Source of the DNA: Acidobacteriota bacterium
GTDB taxonomy: Bacteria > Acidobacteriota > Vicinamibacteria > Vicinamibacterales > 2-12-FULL-66-21
Assembly (NCBI GenBank): GCA_013694845.1
Contig: JACDBQ010000560.1
Coordinates: 1 to 21,179 of the forward strand
Length of the DNA: 21,179 nucleotides
Direction of reading: 5' to 3'
A program made the position numbers and the translations under genes. This document shows, one piece after another, positions 15,154 through 21,179 of the stretch. The stretch's first letter is position 1. Every line of letters begins with the position of its first letter. A model generated the notes under the pieces. The model did no database searches, was not told the origin of the DNA, and saw only the letters and a program-made list of their open reading frames with translations.

Positions 15154-15240
15154 CTACAACGCGCGATAAACCGCCATCGCTGCCAGCACCGCCAGCACGA
15201 TGAGGAGTCCGGCCTGCTGCGACCGCGTCGGGAGGGTCAT
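15154..15240 (-). CDS. 28-residue single-span membrane peptide, unknown function
   Basis: A complete small frame starting MTLPTRSQQ and ending AVYRAL-TAG. After a short polar N-terminus, residues 11-25 (GLLIVLAVLAAMAVY) form one hydrophobic helix long enough to enter or nearly cross the membrane. Its ATG overlaps the tonB-like stop (ATGA) and its TAG is immediately followed by the miaA GTG, so it fits with no spare base between two real genes. That exact fit, and the lack of any other use for the 87 bases, is the main evidence. I do not recognise the family. It may assist the TonB-like protein or simply bridge translation to miaA. Confidence 0.6.
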   Translation of the reverse strand: MTLPTRSQQAGLLIVLAVLAAMAVYRAL

Positions 15241-16199
15241 CTCTCTGGTGTCTCGTTGAAGTAGAACGTGACCGTGAAGAACGCACGGTCGTCTGGATAC
15301 TCAGGCGGCAGCGCCAGGGTGGGATTCGACGCCGCCAGCGCGTTGAACGCCGAGTTGGTGAAGGCATCGACCGACGATGGCTTCATGACTTTGAGGTCCG
15401 TGATCCGGCCGTCCTTGTGAACATTGAAGGTGACGACCACGTGCCCCTTCATGGTCATCGCGGCGTACGGGATGAACCAGTTCCGCCGGATCTGCGCGAC
15501 GAACCGCCTCAGCCACGGGCCGAACTCCACCCCCTTCGAGTCGAACTGGATCGACGGGAAGTTCTCGTTCGGCGCGCCCCCCTGCTGATTGTTGAAGGAC
15601 TCCTGCCCGGCATACTTCTGCACGTTGCGGATCGCGTCCGCAAGGATTCCCGTGGACGGGCCGCGCATCTGCGGTTTCGTGGTGTCCGGCATATTCAGCG
15701 CGACGCCGTTGGTCGATTCAGGAAGCGGAGGCACCTCGCGTGCCGCCTCGCCATTGGCCCCGCCGGTGGGAGGTAGTGCCGGCTCGGGCTTTTGGCGCGG
15801 ACCAACGACCGGGTCGGCGTCGATTCGCTCCGTCGTGTTTCCCCTGGCAAACGGCAAGGAATTCTTCGGCTCCAGCGCTCGTTCGCGCGATTGCGCCCGC
15901 CGGTCCAGGTCCGACAGCTCCGCACGTTCCGGGGGGGCGGCACGCATCTCGACCTTCGGCTGCATGAAGACGAAGCGAGGATTCTCGCGCTGCTGCTCGA
16001 CCTGCGCAAGACGCTGCGCTTCGAGTTCCTGCTGCCGCCTGGCTTCGGCCTCCTTCACGAACGGCAGCTCCGGCCACACCAGCACCACAATCACGAGGAG
16101 CAGATGCACCACGGTCGTCATCAGCCCCTTTTCCCGGGGTGTCATGGGGCTGCTAAGGCGCGGAGTATCCGGCCGATCGTCCCAGAAGTCGAAGTACAT
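15237..16199 (-). CDS. TonB-like energy transducer (TonB C-terminal domain protein)
   Basis: A 320-residue envelope protein with the TonB/TolA plan: cytoplasmic N-terminus, one transmembrane helix at about 28-46 (TTVVHLLLVIVVLVW), a charged coiled-coil at 49-72 (EAEARRQQELEAQRL), a Pro-rich periplasmic linker to about 225, then a TonB C-terminal domain at 227-320 with GHVVVTFNVHKDGRITDLKV and SAFNALAASNPTLALPPEYP. It probably spans to the outer membrane. No exbB/exbD neighbours are visible in this window, so the energy source is unknown. The ATG at 16197-16199 has no ribosome site, and a TATACT box ends 12 bases upstream, suggesting a very short leader. First gene of the miaA-hfq operon. Confidence 0.82.
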   Translation of the reverse strand: MYFDFWDDRPDTPRLSSPMTPREKGLMTTVVHLLLVIVVLVWPELPFVKEAEARRQQELEAQRLAQVEQQRENPRFVFMQPKVEMRAAPPERAELSDLDRRAQSRERALEPKNSLPFARGNTTERIDADPVVGPRQKPEPALPPTGGANGEAAREVPPLPESTNGVALNMPDTTKPQMRGPSTGILADAIRNVQKYAGQESFNNQQGGAPNENFPSIQFDSKGVEFGPWLRRFVAQIRRNWFIPYAAMTMKGHVVVTFNVHKDGRITDLKVMKPSSVDAFTNSAFNALAASNPTLALPPEYPDDRAFFTVTFYFNETPER

Positions 16200-16211
16200 G
16201 AAGGAGTTACA

Positions 16212-16240
16212 AGTATAACAGGGTTCCAGAGGGTTCCAGG
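16212..16240 (-). promoter_or_regulatory. Promoter for the tonB-miaA-hfq-deoB-dgt operon
   Basis: TATACT at 16212-16217 on the minus strand, with CCTGGA 17 bases upstream at 16235-16240 inside the GGAACC repeat. The predicted transcript start lies about 5 bases before the ATG at 16199, leaving no room for a Shine-Dalgarno site. The layout matches the yceD promoter. Confidence 0.5.
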
Positions 16241-16324
16241 AAGTTCCAGTGGTTCTGGGTTCGAGGGTGGTGGAACCTAGAACCCTCTGGAACCCTCTGG
16301 AACCTTCTGGAACCCCTTGGAACC
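16220..16324. repeat. GGAACC-type inverted-repeat element, copy 2
   Basis: The plus-strand left half (16220-16263) has GGGTTCC-sense units: GGGTTCCAGA, GGGTTCCAGG, AAGTTCCAGT, GGTTCTGGGTTCG. The right half (16273-16324) has the opposite sense: GGAACCTA, GAACCCTCT, GGAACCCTCT, GGAACCTTCT, GGAACCCCTT, GGAACC. A perfect 17-bp inverted repeat, AGGGTTCCAGAGGGTTC (16220-16236) with its complement at 16280-16296, flanks a 43-base loop. The right half encodes the last 15 residues and stop of UbiE; the left half abuts the -10 box of the tonB promoter. Confidence 0.85.
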
Positions 16325-17038
16325 GATGTATAGATAGACGATCCCGAACGTCAGCGGGACGGCTCGGACGTTGACAAAACCGTGAATTTCGATCGTCCGC
16401 GCGAATTCAGCGGGTGGTGGGAAGGTGCCGACCGACGCCGGCAGGTATGAATAAGCACTCTCGTGGTGCGAGACCAGCTTTCCGATGGCCGGCAACAGGT
16501 ATCGGAAATACCAGGAGTAGAGCGTGCGGATGCCGGGGATGCGGGGTTGGCCGAACTCGAGGATGGCGAGGCGGCCGCCAGGTTTCAGCACACGCTGCAG
16601 TTCGGCCAGTGCGAGATTCGGTTCGGCGACGTTCCGAATGCCGAAGCCGATTGTCGCAGCGTCGTACACGCTCTCAGCCAGAGGGATCCGTGTGGCATCG
16701 GCCCGCACCAGCCGAATGCGCGCGCCGTGATCACCCGCCGAGACCTTCGCTCGTGCGACACGCAGCATCGCGCCGGAGAAATCCAGGGCCACCACCGAGG
16801 CATCAGGATGCACGCGAACCGCTGCGATCGCGAGGTCGGCGGTGCCGGTGCAGAGATCGACCACCCTCGGCCTGGCCCCTAACCCGAGCTCGCGGACAGC
16901 GCGCTGACGCCACGTCTGGTCCAACCCGGCACTCAGGACCCGGTTCAATAAGTCATAACGCGGCGCGATCGCATCGAACATCCCGGCAATGCGGCTCGGG
17001 GTCTTGTCAGGGGCGGGCATCGATCTGAATGCTTTCAT
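16277..17038 (-). CDS. menG: Demethylmenaquinone methyltransferase (UbiE/MenG family)
   Basis: A 253-residue SAM-dependent C-methyltransferase for the last step of menaquinone synthesis. It shows KTPSRIAGMFDAIAPRYDLLNRVLS, SAM motif I VVDLCTGTADLA (about 59-70), VALDFSGAML, and the family motif IGFGIRNVAEP. The normal family C-terminus is reached around FGIVYLYIGSK. The remaining tail, GFQKVPEGSRGF, is encoded by GGTTCCAGA repeats and looks acquired from the intergenic element. The start chosen is ATG 17036-17038, which overlaps the ubiX stop as ATGA; GTG at 17047 is the alternative, with GGGAGGG between them. No ubiquinone-only genes are nearby, so menaquinone is the likely substrate. Confidence 0.93.
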   Translation of the reverse strand: MKAFRSMPAPDKTPSRIAGMFDAIAPRYDLLNRVLSAGLDQTWRQRAVRELGLGARPRVVDLCTGTADLAIAAVRVHPDASVVALDFSGAMLRVARAKVSAGDHGARIRLVRADATRIPLAESVYDAATIGFGIRNVAEPNLALAELQRVLKPGGRLAILEFGQPRIPGIRTLYSWYFRYLLPAIGKLVSHHESAYSYLPASVGTFPPPAEFARTIEIHGFVNVRAVPLTFGIVYLYIGSKGFQKVPEGSRGF

Positions 17039-17646
17039 CCCTCCCACGAGGGGTAGAGGGCGTGCGGGAACCCCAGCGCCGAGAGGATCTTCCCGGCCAT
17101 GAAGTCGGCGAGGTCGTCGAGCGTCTTCGGCATCTGGTAGAAGGCCGGCATCGCCGGCATGATCATCGCGCCCGCTTCGGCGCAGAGCGTCATGTTCCTC
17201 AACTGCGGCAGGCTCATCGGCGTCTCCCGGGGCACGATGATGAGCGTTCGCCGCTCCTTCATCATGACGTCGGCCGCGCGTTCCACCAGGTTACGGGAGA
17301 GGCCGTGCGCGATCCCGGCCAGCGTCTTCATCGAGCACGGCACGACGACCATCCCTTCGCAATTCTGGCTGCCGCTGGCGATCTTCGCGCCCAGATCCTT
17401 GTTGCTGTACAGCGTATAACTGCCCGCCCGGATGCCGTCGCCGTACTTCGCCGCGAGATAGTCCGTCAGCTTGTCCACGGCGGCGGTCTCTCCGAGCTCG
17501 TCGCGCAGCAGGCGGCGGCCGTAGTCGGAGATCACGAGCTCCAGATGGCAGCCCTGCTCCAGCAGCGCGGCCATGGTCCGCGTGGCGTACAGAGCGCCGC
17601 TCGCGCCGGTGATCGCAATGGCGATCGAGCGTTTCCTATCGGACAT
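17035..17646 (-). CDS. ubiX: UbiX-type flavin prenyltransferase
   Basis: A 203-residue enzyme that prenylates FMN to make the cofactor of UbiD-type decarboxylases. The signatures are ITGASGALYATR (TGASGALY at 13-20), VVPCSMKTLAGIAHGLSRNL, MMKERRTLIIVPRETPMS and GAMIMPAMPAFYQMP. In futalosine-pathway organisms UbiX/UbiD homologues (MqnM/MqnL) are assigned to the decarboxylation of 1,4-dihydroxy-6-naphthoate derivatives; the UbiD partner is not in this window. The start at 17646 overlaps the prenyltransferase gene by 11 bases. Confidence 0.94.
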   Translation of the reverse strand: MSDRKRSIAIAITGASGALYATRTMAALLEQGCHLELVISDYGRRLLRDELGETAAVDKLTDYLAAKYGDGIRAGSYTLYSNKDLGAKIASGSQNCEGMVVVPCSMKTLAGIAHGLSRNLVERAADVMMKERRTLIIVPRETPMSLPQLRNMTLCAEAGAMIMPAMPAFYQMPKTLDDLADFMAGKILSALGFPHALYPSWEG

Positions 17647-18502
17647 AGATTGCAGCGGCCGTGAACGCGAGGTAAAGAATGCCGACGTAGCCGTTCAGAT
17701 CGAAGGACCTCTTGACCTGGGACAGATCGTGAGCACTGACGAGTGACTGCTCGTAGACCAGCAGGATGGCCACGGCACCCACGCCTGCGACGTAGATCGG
17801 ACCAAGACCCGCGATCCACGCGAGCGCAAGGAGGCACGCGATCGTGACCACGTGCATGACGCGCGAGATCAGCAGAGACCTCACCACCCCGAACCGGACC
17901 GGAATCGAACGAAGACCGTGGCGGCGATCGAATTCCAGATCCTGGCACGCGTAGAGCACATCGAAACCCCCGACCCATGAGCCGATCGCGAGGCCGAGCA
18001 CCCAGGGTTCCCATCCCCCTGCCCCGCCTGCCGCCAGCCAGCCACCGACCGGCGCAATCGCCATCGCAAGGCCGAGAAACACTTGCGTATAGGAGGTGAA
18101 GCGTTTCGCGAGGGAGTACCAGAAGATGATCACGAGCGCGACCGGAGACAAGGCCAGGCACAACGGGCTCAGCCGCCACGCCGCGAGCACGAAGACGAGC
18201 GCGGACACGAGCACGAAACCAGAGGCGTCAACGCGCGACATGGCGCCCCGGGGGATCTCACGCATCGCCGTGCGGGGATTCAGGGCATCGTAGTGGGCGT
18301 CGACCAGGCGATTGAACCCCATCGCCGCGCTGCGAGCGGCGACCATCGCGACCACGATCCACAGCAGCCGCCAGCCGAGGGTCGACGCTCTCCAGTCACC
18401 CACCCGCTGGAACGCCAGCAGCGCTCCGGTCAACGCGAACGGGAGCGCGAACACGCTGTGACTGAAGCGCACGAAGCTGGCGTAGGTTGACAGCGAGGTC
18501 AT
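17636..18502 (-). CDS. mqnP: UbiA-family prenyltransferase, MqnP-like
   Basis: A 288-residue polytopic membrane protein, probably with 8-9 helices. It has both Asp-rich prenyl-diphosphate sites of the UbiA superfamily: Asn64-Asp68-Asp72 in GFNRLVDAHYDALNPRT and Tyr184-Asp188-Asp192 in DVLYACQDLEFDRRHG. Context with mqnA, mqnC and a deaminase of the futalosine route indicates it prenylates the dihydroxynaphthoate ring, the role of MqnP, rather than 4-hydroxybenzoate or heme. The ATG at 18500-18502 has no ribosome site; GCACGTC heptamers end 11 bases upstream. Confidence 0.88.
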   Translation of the reverse strand: MTSLSTYASFVRFSHSVFALPFALTGALLAFQRVGDWRASTLGWRLLWIVVAMVAARSAAMGFNRLVDAHYDALNPRTAMREIPRGAMSRVDASGFVLVSALVFVLAAWRLSPLCLALSPVALVIIFWYSLAKRFTSYTQVFLGLAMAIAPVGGWLAAGGAGGWEPWVLGLAIGSWVGGFDVLYACQDLEFDRRHGLRSIPVRFGVVRSLLISRVMHVVTIACLLALAWIAGLGPIYVAGVGAVAILLVYEQSLVSAHDLSQVKRSFDLNGYVGILYLAFTAAAIYVR

Positions 18503-18513
18503 GAGATACGTTC

Positions 18514-18541
18514 GACGTGCGACGTGCGACGTGCGACGTGC
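18514..18541. repeat. Perfect heptamer tandem repeat, four copies of GACGTGC
   Basis: Plus-strand 18514-18541 is four identical GACGTGC units (GCACGTC on the minus strand), with a degenerate neighbour ACGTTC on the start-codon side. It fills most of the 54-base gap between the deaminase stop and the prenyltransferase start. It is the only perfect array in the window, so it may be recent or length-variable. Confidence 0.93.
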
Positions 18542-18556
18542 GCGCGTGCTCTCTGA

Positions 18557-19765
18557 TTACCACGCGCTGAGCCAGCCGACCGCCGCGGGGTCGATGCCGC
18601 TCACCAGGTATTCTTCCACATCGGCGTCGTCGTCCGGCAGGGTCACCGCGATCAGGTCGGCGCGCTTGCCGGGTTCGATCGTGCCGAGCTCATCGCCGAA
18701 CCCGAGGGCGTCGGCGCCATGCCGGGTGGCGCTCGCCAGGATTGCGGAGGCCGGGACCAGCGGCGCGAGGTCGCGGATCATCCTGAGCTCGGCAAACAGG
18801 TTCAGGTCCTCGACGCTCGCGAGGCTGTCGGTGCCGACAGCGACCCGGACGCCCGATGCATAGAAGCGGGCGATCGGCGGAAGGCCCGCACCGGTCCACC
18901 GGTTGCTGCGCGGACAGGTCACGACGGTGGCGCCGGCCGCGGCCAGCGTGCGCAGTTCGGGATCGGTCAGGTGCACGCCGTGGACGGCGAGCAACCGCTC
19001 GTTGAGCAGGCCGTGCGCCGCGACGTAATCCACGGGCCCGGTCCCCGGCGGACGCCAGGTGTCGCTCCACACGCCGAGCCTCGTGAGCAGGTCCCGCCAG
19101 GGTCCCTGCCCGTCGCGCAGGAACCGGATCTCCTCTGCCGACTCGCCGAGGTGAATGGCGATGCGCGCGTCACCCGCGACAGCGGCGATAGCCCGCAACA
19201 GCGCCGGAGCGACCGAGTACGGCGCGTGAGGAACGATGGACGGACGCAGCCATGCCATCGGCGTGAGCGCGTCGAGCTGCTCACGAACCGAGGCGACGAT
19301 CGCAACGGGATCCGCAATGCTGAACCCGAGGACTTCGCGGAACACGGCAGCCGACATGTGGCTGTCCGCCAGCGGTTCGTAAGCCGCGAGCGTATTGGTG
19401 ATATCGCCTGCGAGAGCGGTCCCCGAGGCACGCACTTCACGAATCGCGTCGACGATCGGCTCGGCGGGCTCGTGACTCACTGTCCGCCGCAGCGTCATGA
19501 GCTGCTCCACCCAGTCCGGCATCGAAGGCGCCGGCGGCACCTGGCCTCGCATCCAGGACAGTTCGAGATGGACGTGCGCGTTGACCAGTCCCGGCAGGAT
19601 GGCGCCTTCGATCGCACCGTCCGGGTGGTGAGCAGCGCCGGGAGGCGGGGTGGCGCCGGGCCGACCGACGGCCAGTATCCGGCCGGCCTCGACTGCGACC
19701 CAACCGTCGCGTATCGGCGGCTGCGCAATGGGCAGCACCCACCGCGCGGTGAAGACCGTCGGCAT
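18557..19765 (-). CDS. mqnX: Amidohydrolase, probable aminodeoxyfutalosine deaminase (MqnX type)
   Basis: A 402-residue metal-dependent amidohydrolase. The barrel ligands are visible: His64 and His66 in NAHVHLELS, His180 in PHAPYSVAP, His205 with Glu208 in IHLGESAEE, and Asp313 in VGTDSLASVEDL. It is related to adenosine/guanine-type deaminases. Its place between mqnC and the UbiA-type gene strongly suggests it removes the amino group from 6-amino-6-deoxyfutalosine, giving futalosine. The start is ATG 19763-19765, overlapping the mqnC TAA by one base (TAATG). Function rests partly on context; a purine or chlorohydrolase-type deaminase is the alternative. Confidence 0.8.
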   Translation of the reverse strand: MPTVFTARWVLPIAQPPIRDGWVAVEAGRILAVGRPGATPPPGAAHHPDGAIEGAILPGLVNAHVHLELSWMRGQVPPAPSMPDWVEQLMTLRRTVSHEPAEPIVDAIREVRASGTALAGDITNTLAAYEPLADSHMSAAVFREVLGFSIADPVAIVASVREQLDALTPMAWLRPSIVPHAPYSVAPALLRAIAAVAGDARIAIHLGESAEEIRFLRDGQGPWRDLLTRLGVWSDTWRPPGTGPVDYVAAHGLLNERLLAVHGVHLTDPELRTLAAAGATVVTCPRSNRWTGAGLPPIARFYASGVRVAVGTDSLASVEDLNLFAELRMIRDLAPLVPASAILASATRHGADALGFGDELGTIEPGKRADLIAVTLPDDDADVEEYLVSGIDPAAVGWLSAW

Positions 19766-20982
19766 TACTCCGACAGTTCGGGTCGTCTCAGCCGCTTTTC
19801 GGCAGCGCTGCGGGCTGCGTACTTGGCGATCTCCGGTGGACGGCTGGCGTCGCCCTCGTGCCGCGCGACCGCGAGCTCGAGCATCCGTGGCACCTCGCGC
19901 TCGCGGAAGACGGGACCACCCAGGATGTCGTAGTGCATGTTCCGGCGCATCGGCAGGAATCCGGCGTTCTCGACGTTCCGAACAATCTCGATCTCGTCCA
20001 TGCAGAAGGACGCACCCGCGGCGCGGACCACGTTCTCTTCGATCATGACGCTGCCCATGTCGTTGGCGCCGTAGGCGAGGCTCAGCTGTCCGACCTTGCC
20101 GCCCTGGGTGACCCACGAAGCCTGCAGATTGTCGAAGTTGTCCAGCACGGTCCGGGCAATCGCGAGGGTCCGCAGATATTCGACTCCGGTTGCTTCAAAC
20201 CCCCCGAGCTCGGTGTGCTCCGGCTGATAGCTCCACGTGATGAACGCGGTGAAGCCTCCGGTCTCGTCCTGCAGTTCCCGCAAACGCATCATGTGCTCGA
20301 GCCGTTCCTCCATTGTCTCGACGTGCCCATACATCATCGTCGCGGTAGTCCGGAGGCCGGCGCGATGCGCGTGACGCATGACATCCAGCCATTCGTCGGC
20401 GCTCGCCTTGTTGTAGCAGTTCAGGATCTTGCGCACACGATCGACCAGGATCTCGGCACCGCCCCCCGGGATGCTGTCGAGCCCCGCCGCCACCAGGCGG
20501 TCGATCACTTCGGCCACGGTCAGCCGGGACATGCGCGTGATATGCAGGACTTCGGGCGGCGACAACGCGTGCAGCTTGAATTCGGGATATCGCGCCTTCA
20601 CACCCCGGAACAGATCCTCATACCATTCGAGCGGGAGGTCGGGGTTGTGGCCCCCCTGCAGCAACAGTTGCCCGCCTCCGAGCGAGATCGTCTCGTCGAT
20701 CTTCCGGAAGATCTCCTCGAAGCCCAGCACGTAGCCATCGCTCGAACCCACCGGGCGGTAAAACGCGCAGAAGTTGCATCGCGCGACACACACGTTCGTG
20801 TAGTTGACGTTGCGGTCGATGATGTACGTGGTGATACGGTCAGGATGCTTGCGCGCGCGGATGTCGTCCGCCAGCTGGCCGAGCAGCCAGGTGGGCGCAT
20901 CACGGTACAGCGCGAGGGCCTCGTCGGGATTCACGCGCACGCCCCGTCGCACTTTCGCCGCGATCTGGTCGATACCCTGCAT
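19765..20982 (-). CDS. mqnC: Cyclic dehypoxanthine futalosine synthase (radical SAM)
   Basis: A 405-residue radical SAM enzyme that closes the naphthoate ring from dehypoxanthinyl futalosine. The cluster motif CVARCNFCAFYR (Cys65, Cys69, Cys72) and AFYR after it are typical of MqnC; MqnE has a different sequence there. Also present are LLLQGGHNPDLPLEWYEDLF, DSIPGGGAEIL, ATMMYGHVET and GANDMGSVMIEENVV, all shared by the family. The start is ATG 20980-20982, overlapping the mqnA stop by one base (TGATG), with no extra N-terminal sequence. Confidence 0.95.
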   Translation of the reverse strand: MQGIDQIAAKVRRGVRVNPDEALALYRDAPTWLLGQLADDIRARKHPDRITTYIIDRNVNYTNVCVARCNFCAFYRPVGSSDGYVLGFEEIFRKIDETISLGGGQLLLQGGHNPDLPLEWYEDLFRGVKARYPEFKLHALSPPEVLHITRMSRLTVAEVIDRLVAAGLDSIPGGGAEILVDRVRKILNCYNKASADEWLDVMRHAHRAGLRTTATMMYGHVETMEERLEHMMRLRELQDETGGFTAFITWSYQPEHTELGGFEATGVEYLRTLAIARTVLDNFDNLQASWVTQGGKVGQLSLAYGANDMGSVMIEENVVRAAGASFCMDEIEIVRNVENAGFLPMRRNMHYDILGGPVFREREVPRMLELAVARHEGDASRPPEIAKYAARSAAEKRLRRPELSE

Positions 20983-21179
20983 CAGTCCTGGTAGAAAAGA
21001 GGCTCCCGGGGAGCGTCGATGAGCGAATGCCGCGCCGCGAGCTCGAAATACGCACGGAGGCCAGCCGTCTCGCGCTCCCCCATCGCGTACTGGATATTGT
21101 CTCTCAGGTAGGCCCGCCCCAGCGCAGCCCGGGCCTCGCCGCAATATGCGGTCGCGATCTCATCAGCGGCCGATACTCC
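20982..21179 (-). CDS. mqnA: Chorismate dehydratase MqnA, C-terminal part (gene begins outside the window)
   Basis: The final 65 residues of a frame that enters from the right edge. It reads ADEIATAYCGEARAALGR, then AYLRDNIQYAMGERETAG, and ends RHSLIDAPREPLFYQD-TGA. The YLRDNIxYxxG...AGLRAYFELA pattern matches the C-terminus of MqnA, which makes 3-enolpyruvyl-benzoate from chorismate as the first futalosine-pathway step. The related MqnD ends differently, but so short a piece leaves some doubt. The TGA is shared with the mqnC start. Confidence 0.8.
   Translation of the reverse strand, partial: GVSAADEIATAYCGEARAALGRAYLRDNIQYAMGERETAGLRAYFELAARHSLIDAPREPLFYQD

Noticed and set aside
16220..16296. 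Classical Rho-independent terminator after ubiE from the perfect 17-bp inverted repeat
   Set aside because: No T-run follows the stem on the minus strand, and the loop is 43 bases; termination remains possible but not by the standard signature.
18514..18541. Possible CRISPR array from regularly repeated units here and in other gaps
   Set aside because: Units are 7-10 bases with no unique spacers between them and no cas genes nearby.
20983..21144. Longer MqnC start in the same frame up to 21144
   Set aside because: That region is the mqnA coding sequence in another frame; the TGATG junction marks the proper start.

Overview
The window is GC-rich and tightly packed, and every gene I can support lies on the minus strand, so transcription runs from high to low coordinates. 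Gene content fits a Gram-negative, respiring, menaquinone-using bacterium: a futalosine-type menaquinone cluster, an ETF/ETF-quinone oxidoreductase set, Hfq and a TonB-like protein. I lean towards Acidobacteriota, perhaps the Vicinamibacteria, on gene order and style. This is an inference, as no rRNA or other decisive marker is present.

Layout in transcription order. (1) 21179-16277: menaquinone operon mqnA (3' part), mqnC, an MqnX-type aminodeoxyfutalosine deaminase, a UbiA-type prenyltransferase, a UbiX-type flavin prenyltransferase and a UbiE/MenG methyltransferase. (2) 16199-11695: TonB-like protein, a 28-residue membrane peptide, miaA, hfq, deoB, dgt-like dNTPase; almost every junction overlaps or abuts. 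(3) 11338-6113: yceD (DUF177), rpmF, plsX, fabD, fabG, acpP, fabF, the classic type II fatty-acid operon without fabH. (4) 5952-1: etfB, etfA, ETF-QO, a DUF374 acyltransferase, a histone-deacetylase-family amidohydrolase and the 5' end of leuS. ETF and ETF-QO would pass electrons from acyl-CoA dehydrogenases to the menaquinone whose synthesis is encoded in block 1.

The most unusual content is between the genes. Most gaps that are not overlaps are filled by short degenerate tandem repeats with a 7-, 8- or roughly 10-base period, and each gap has its own unit. Two related, larger elements made of inverted GGAACC-type repeats sit exactly at the two operon boundaries (ubiE/tonB and dgt/yceD), each directly upstream of a good -10 box. 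Several repeats run into coding sequence and supply the last residues of UbiE and FabD, the stop codon of rpmF, or the start region of plsX. A second intergenic family, a GC-rich hairpin, lies just upstream of both fabF and fabD. I saw no tRNA, rRNA, CRISPR array, transposase or phage gene. The only gene-free stretch over 300 bases is 11339-11694, described below.
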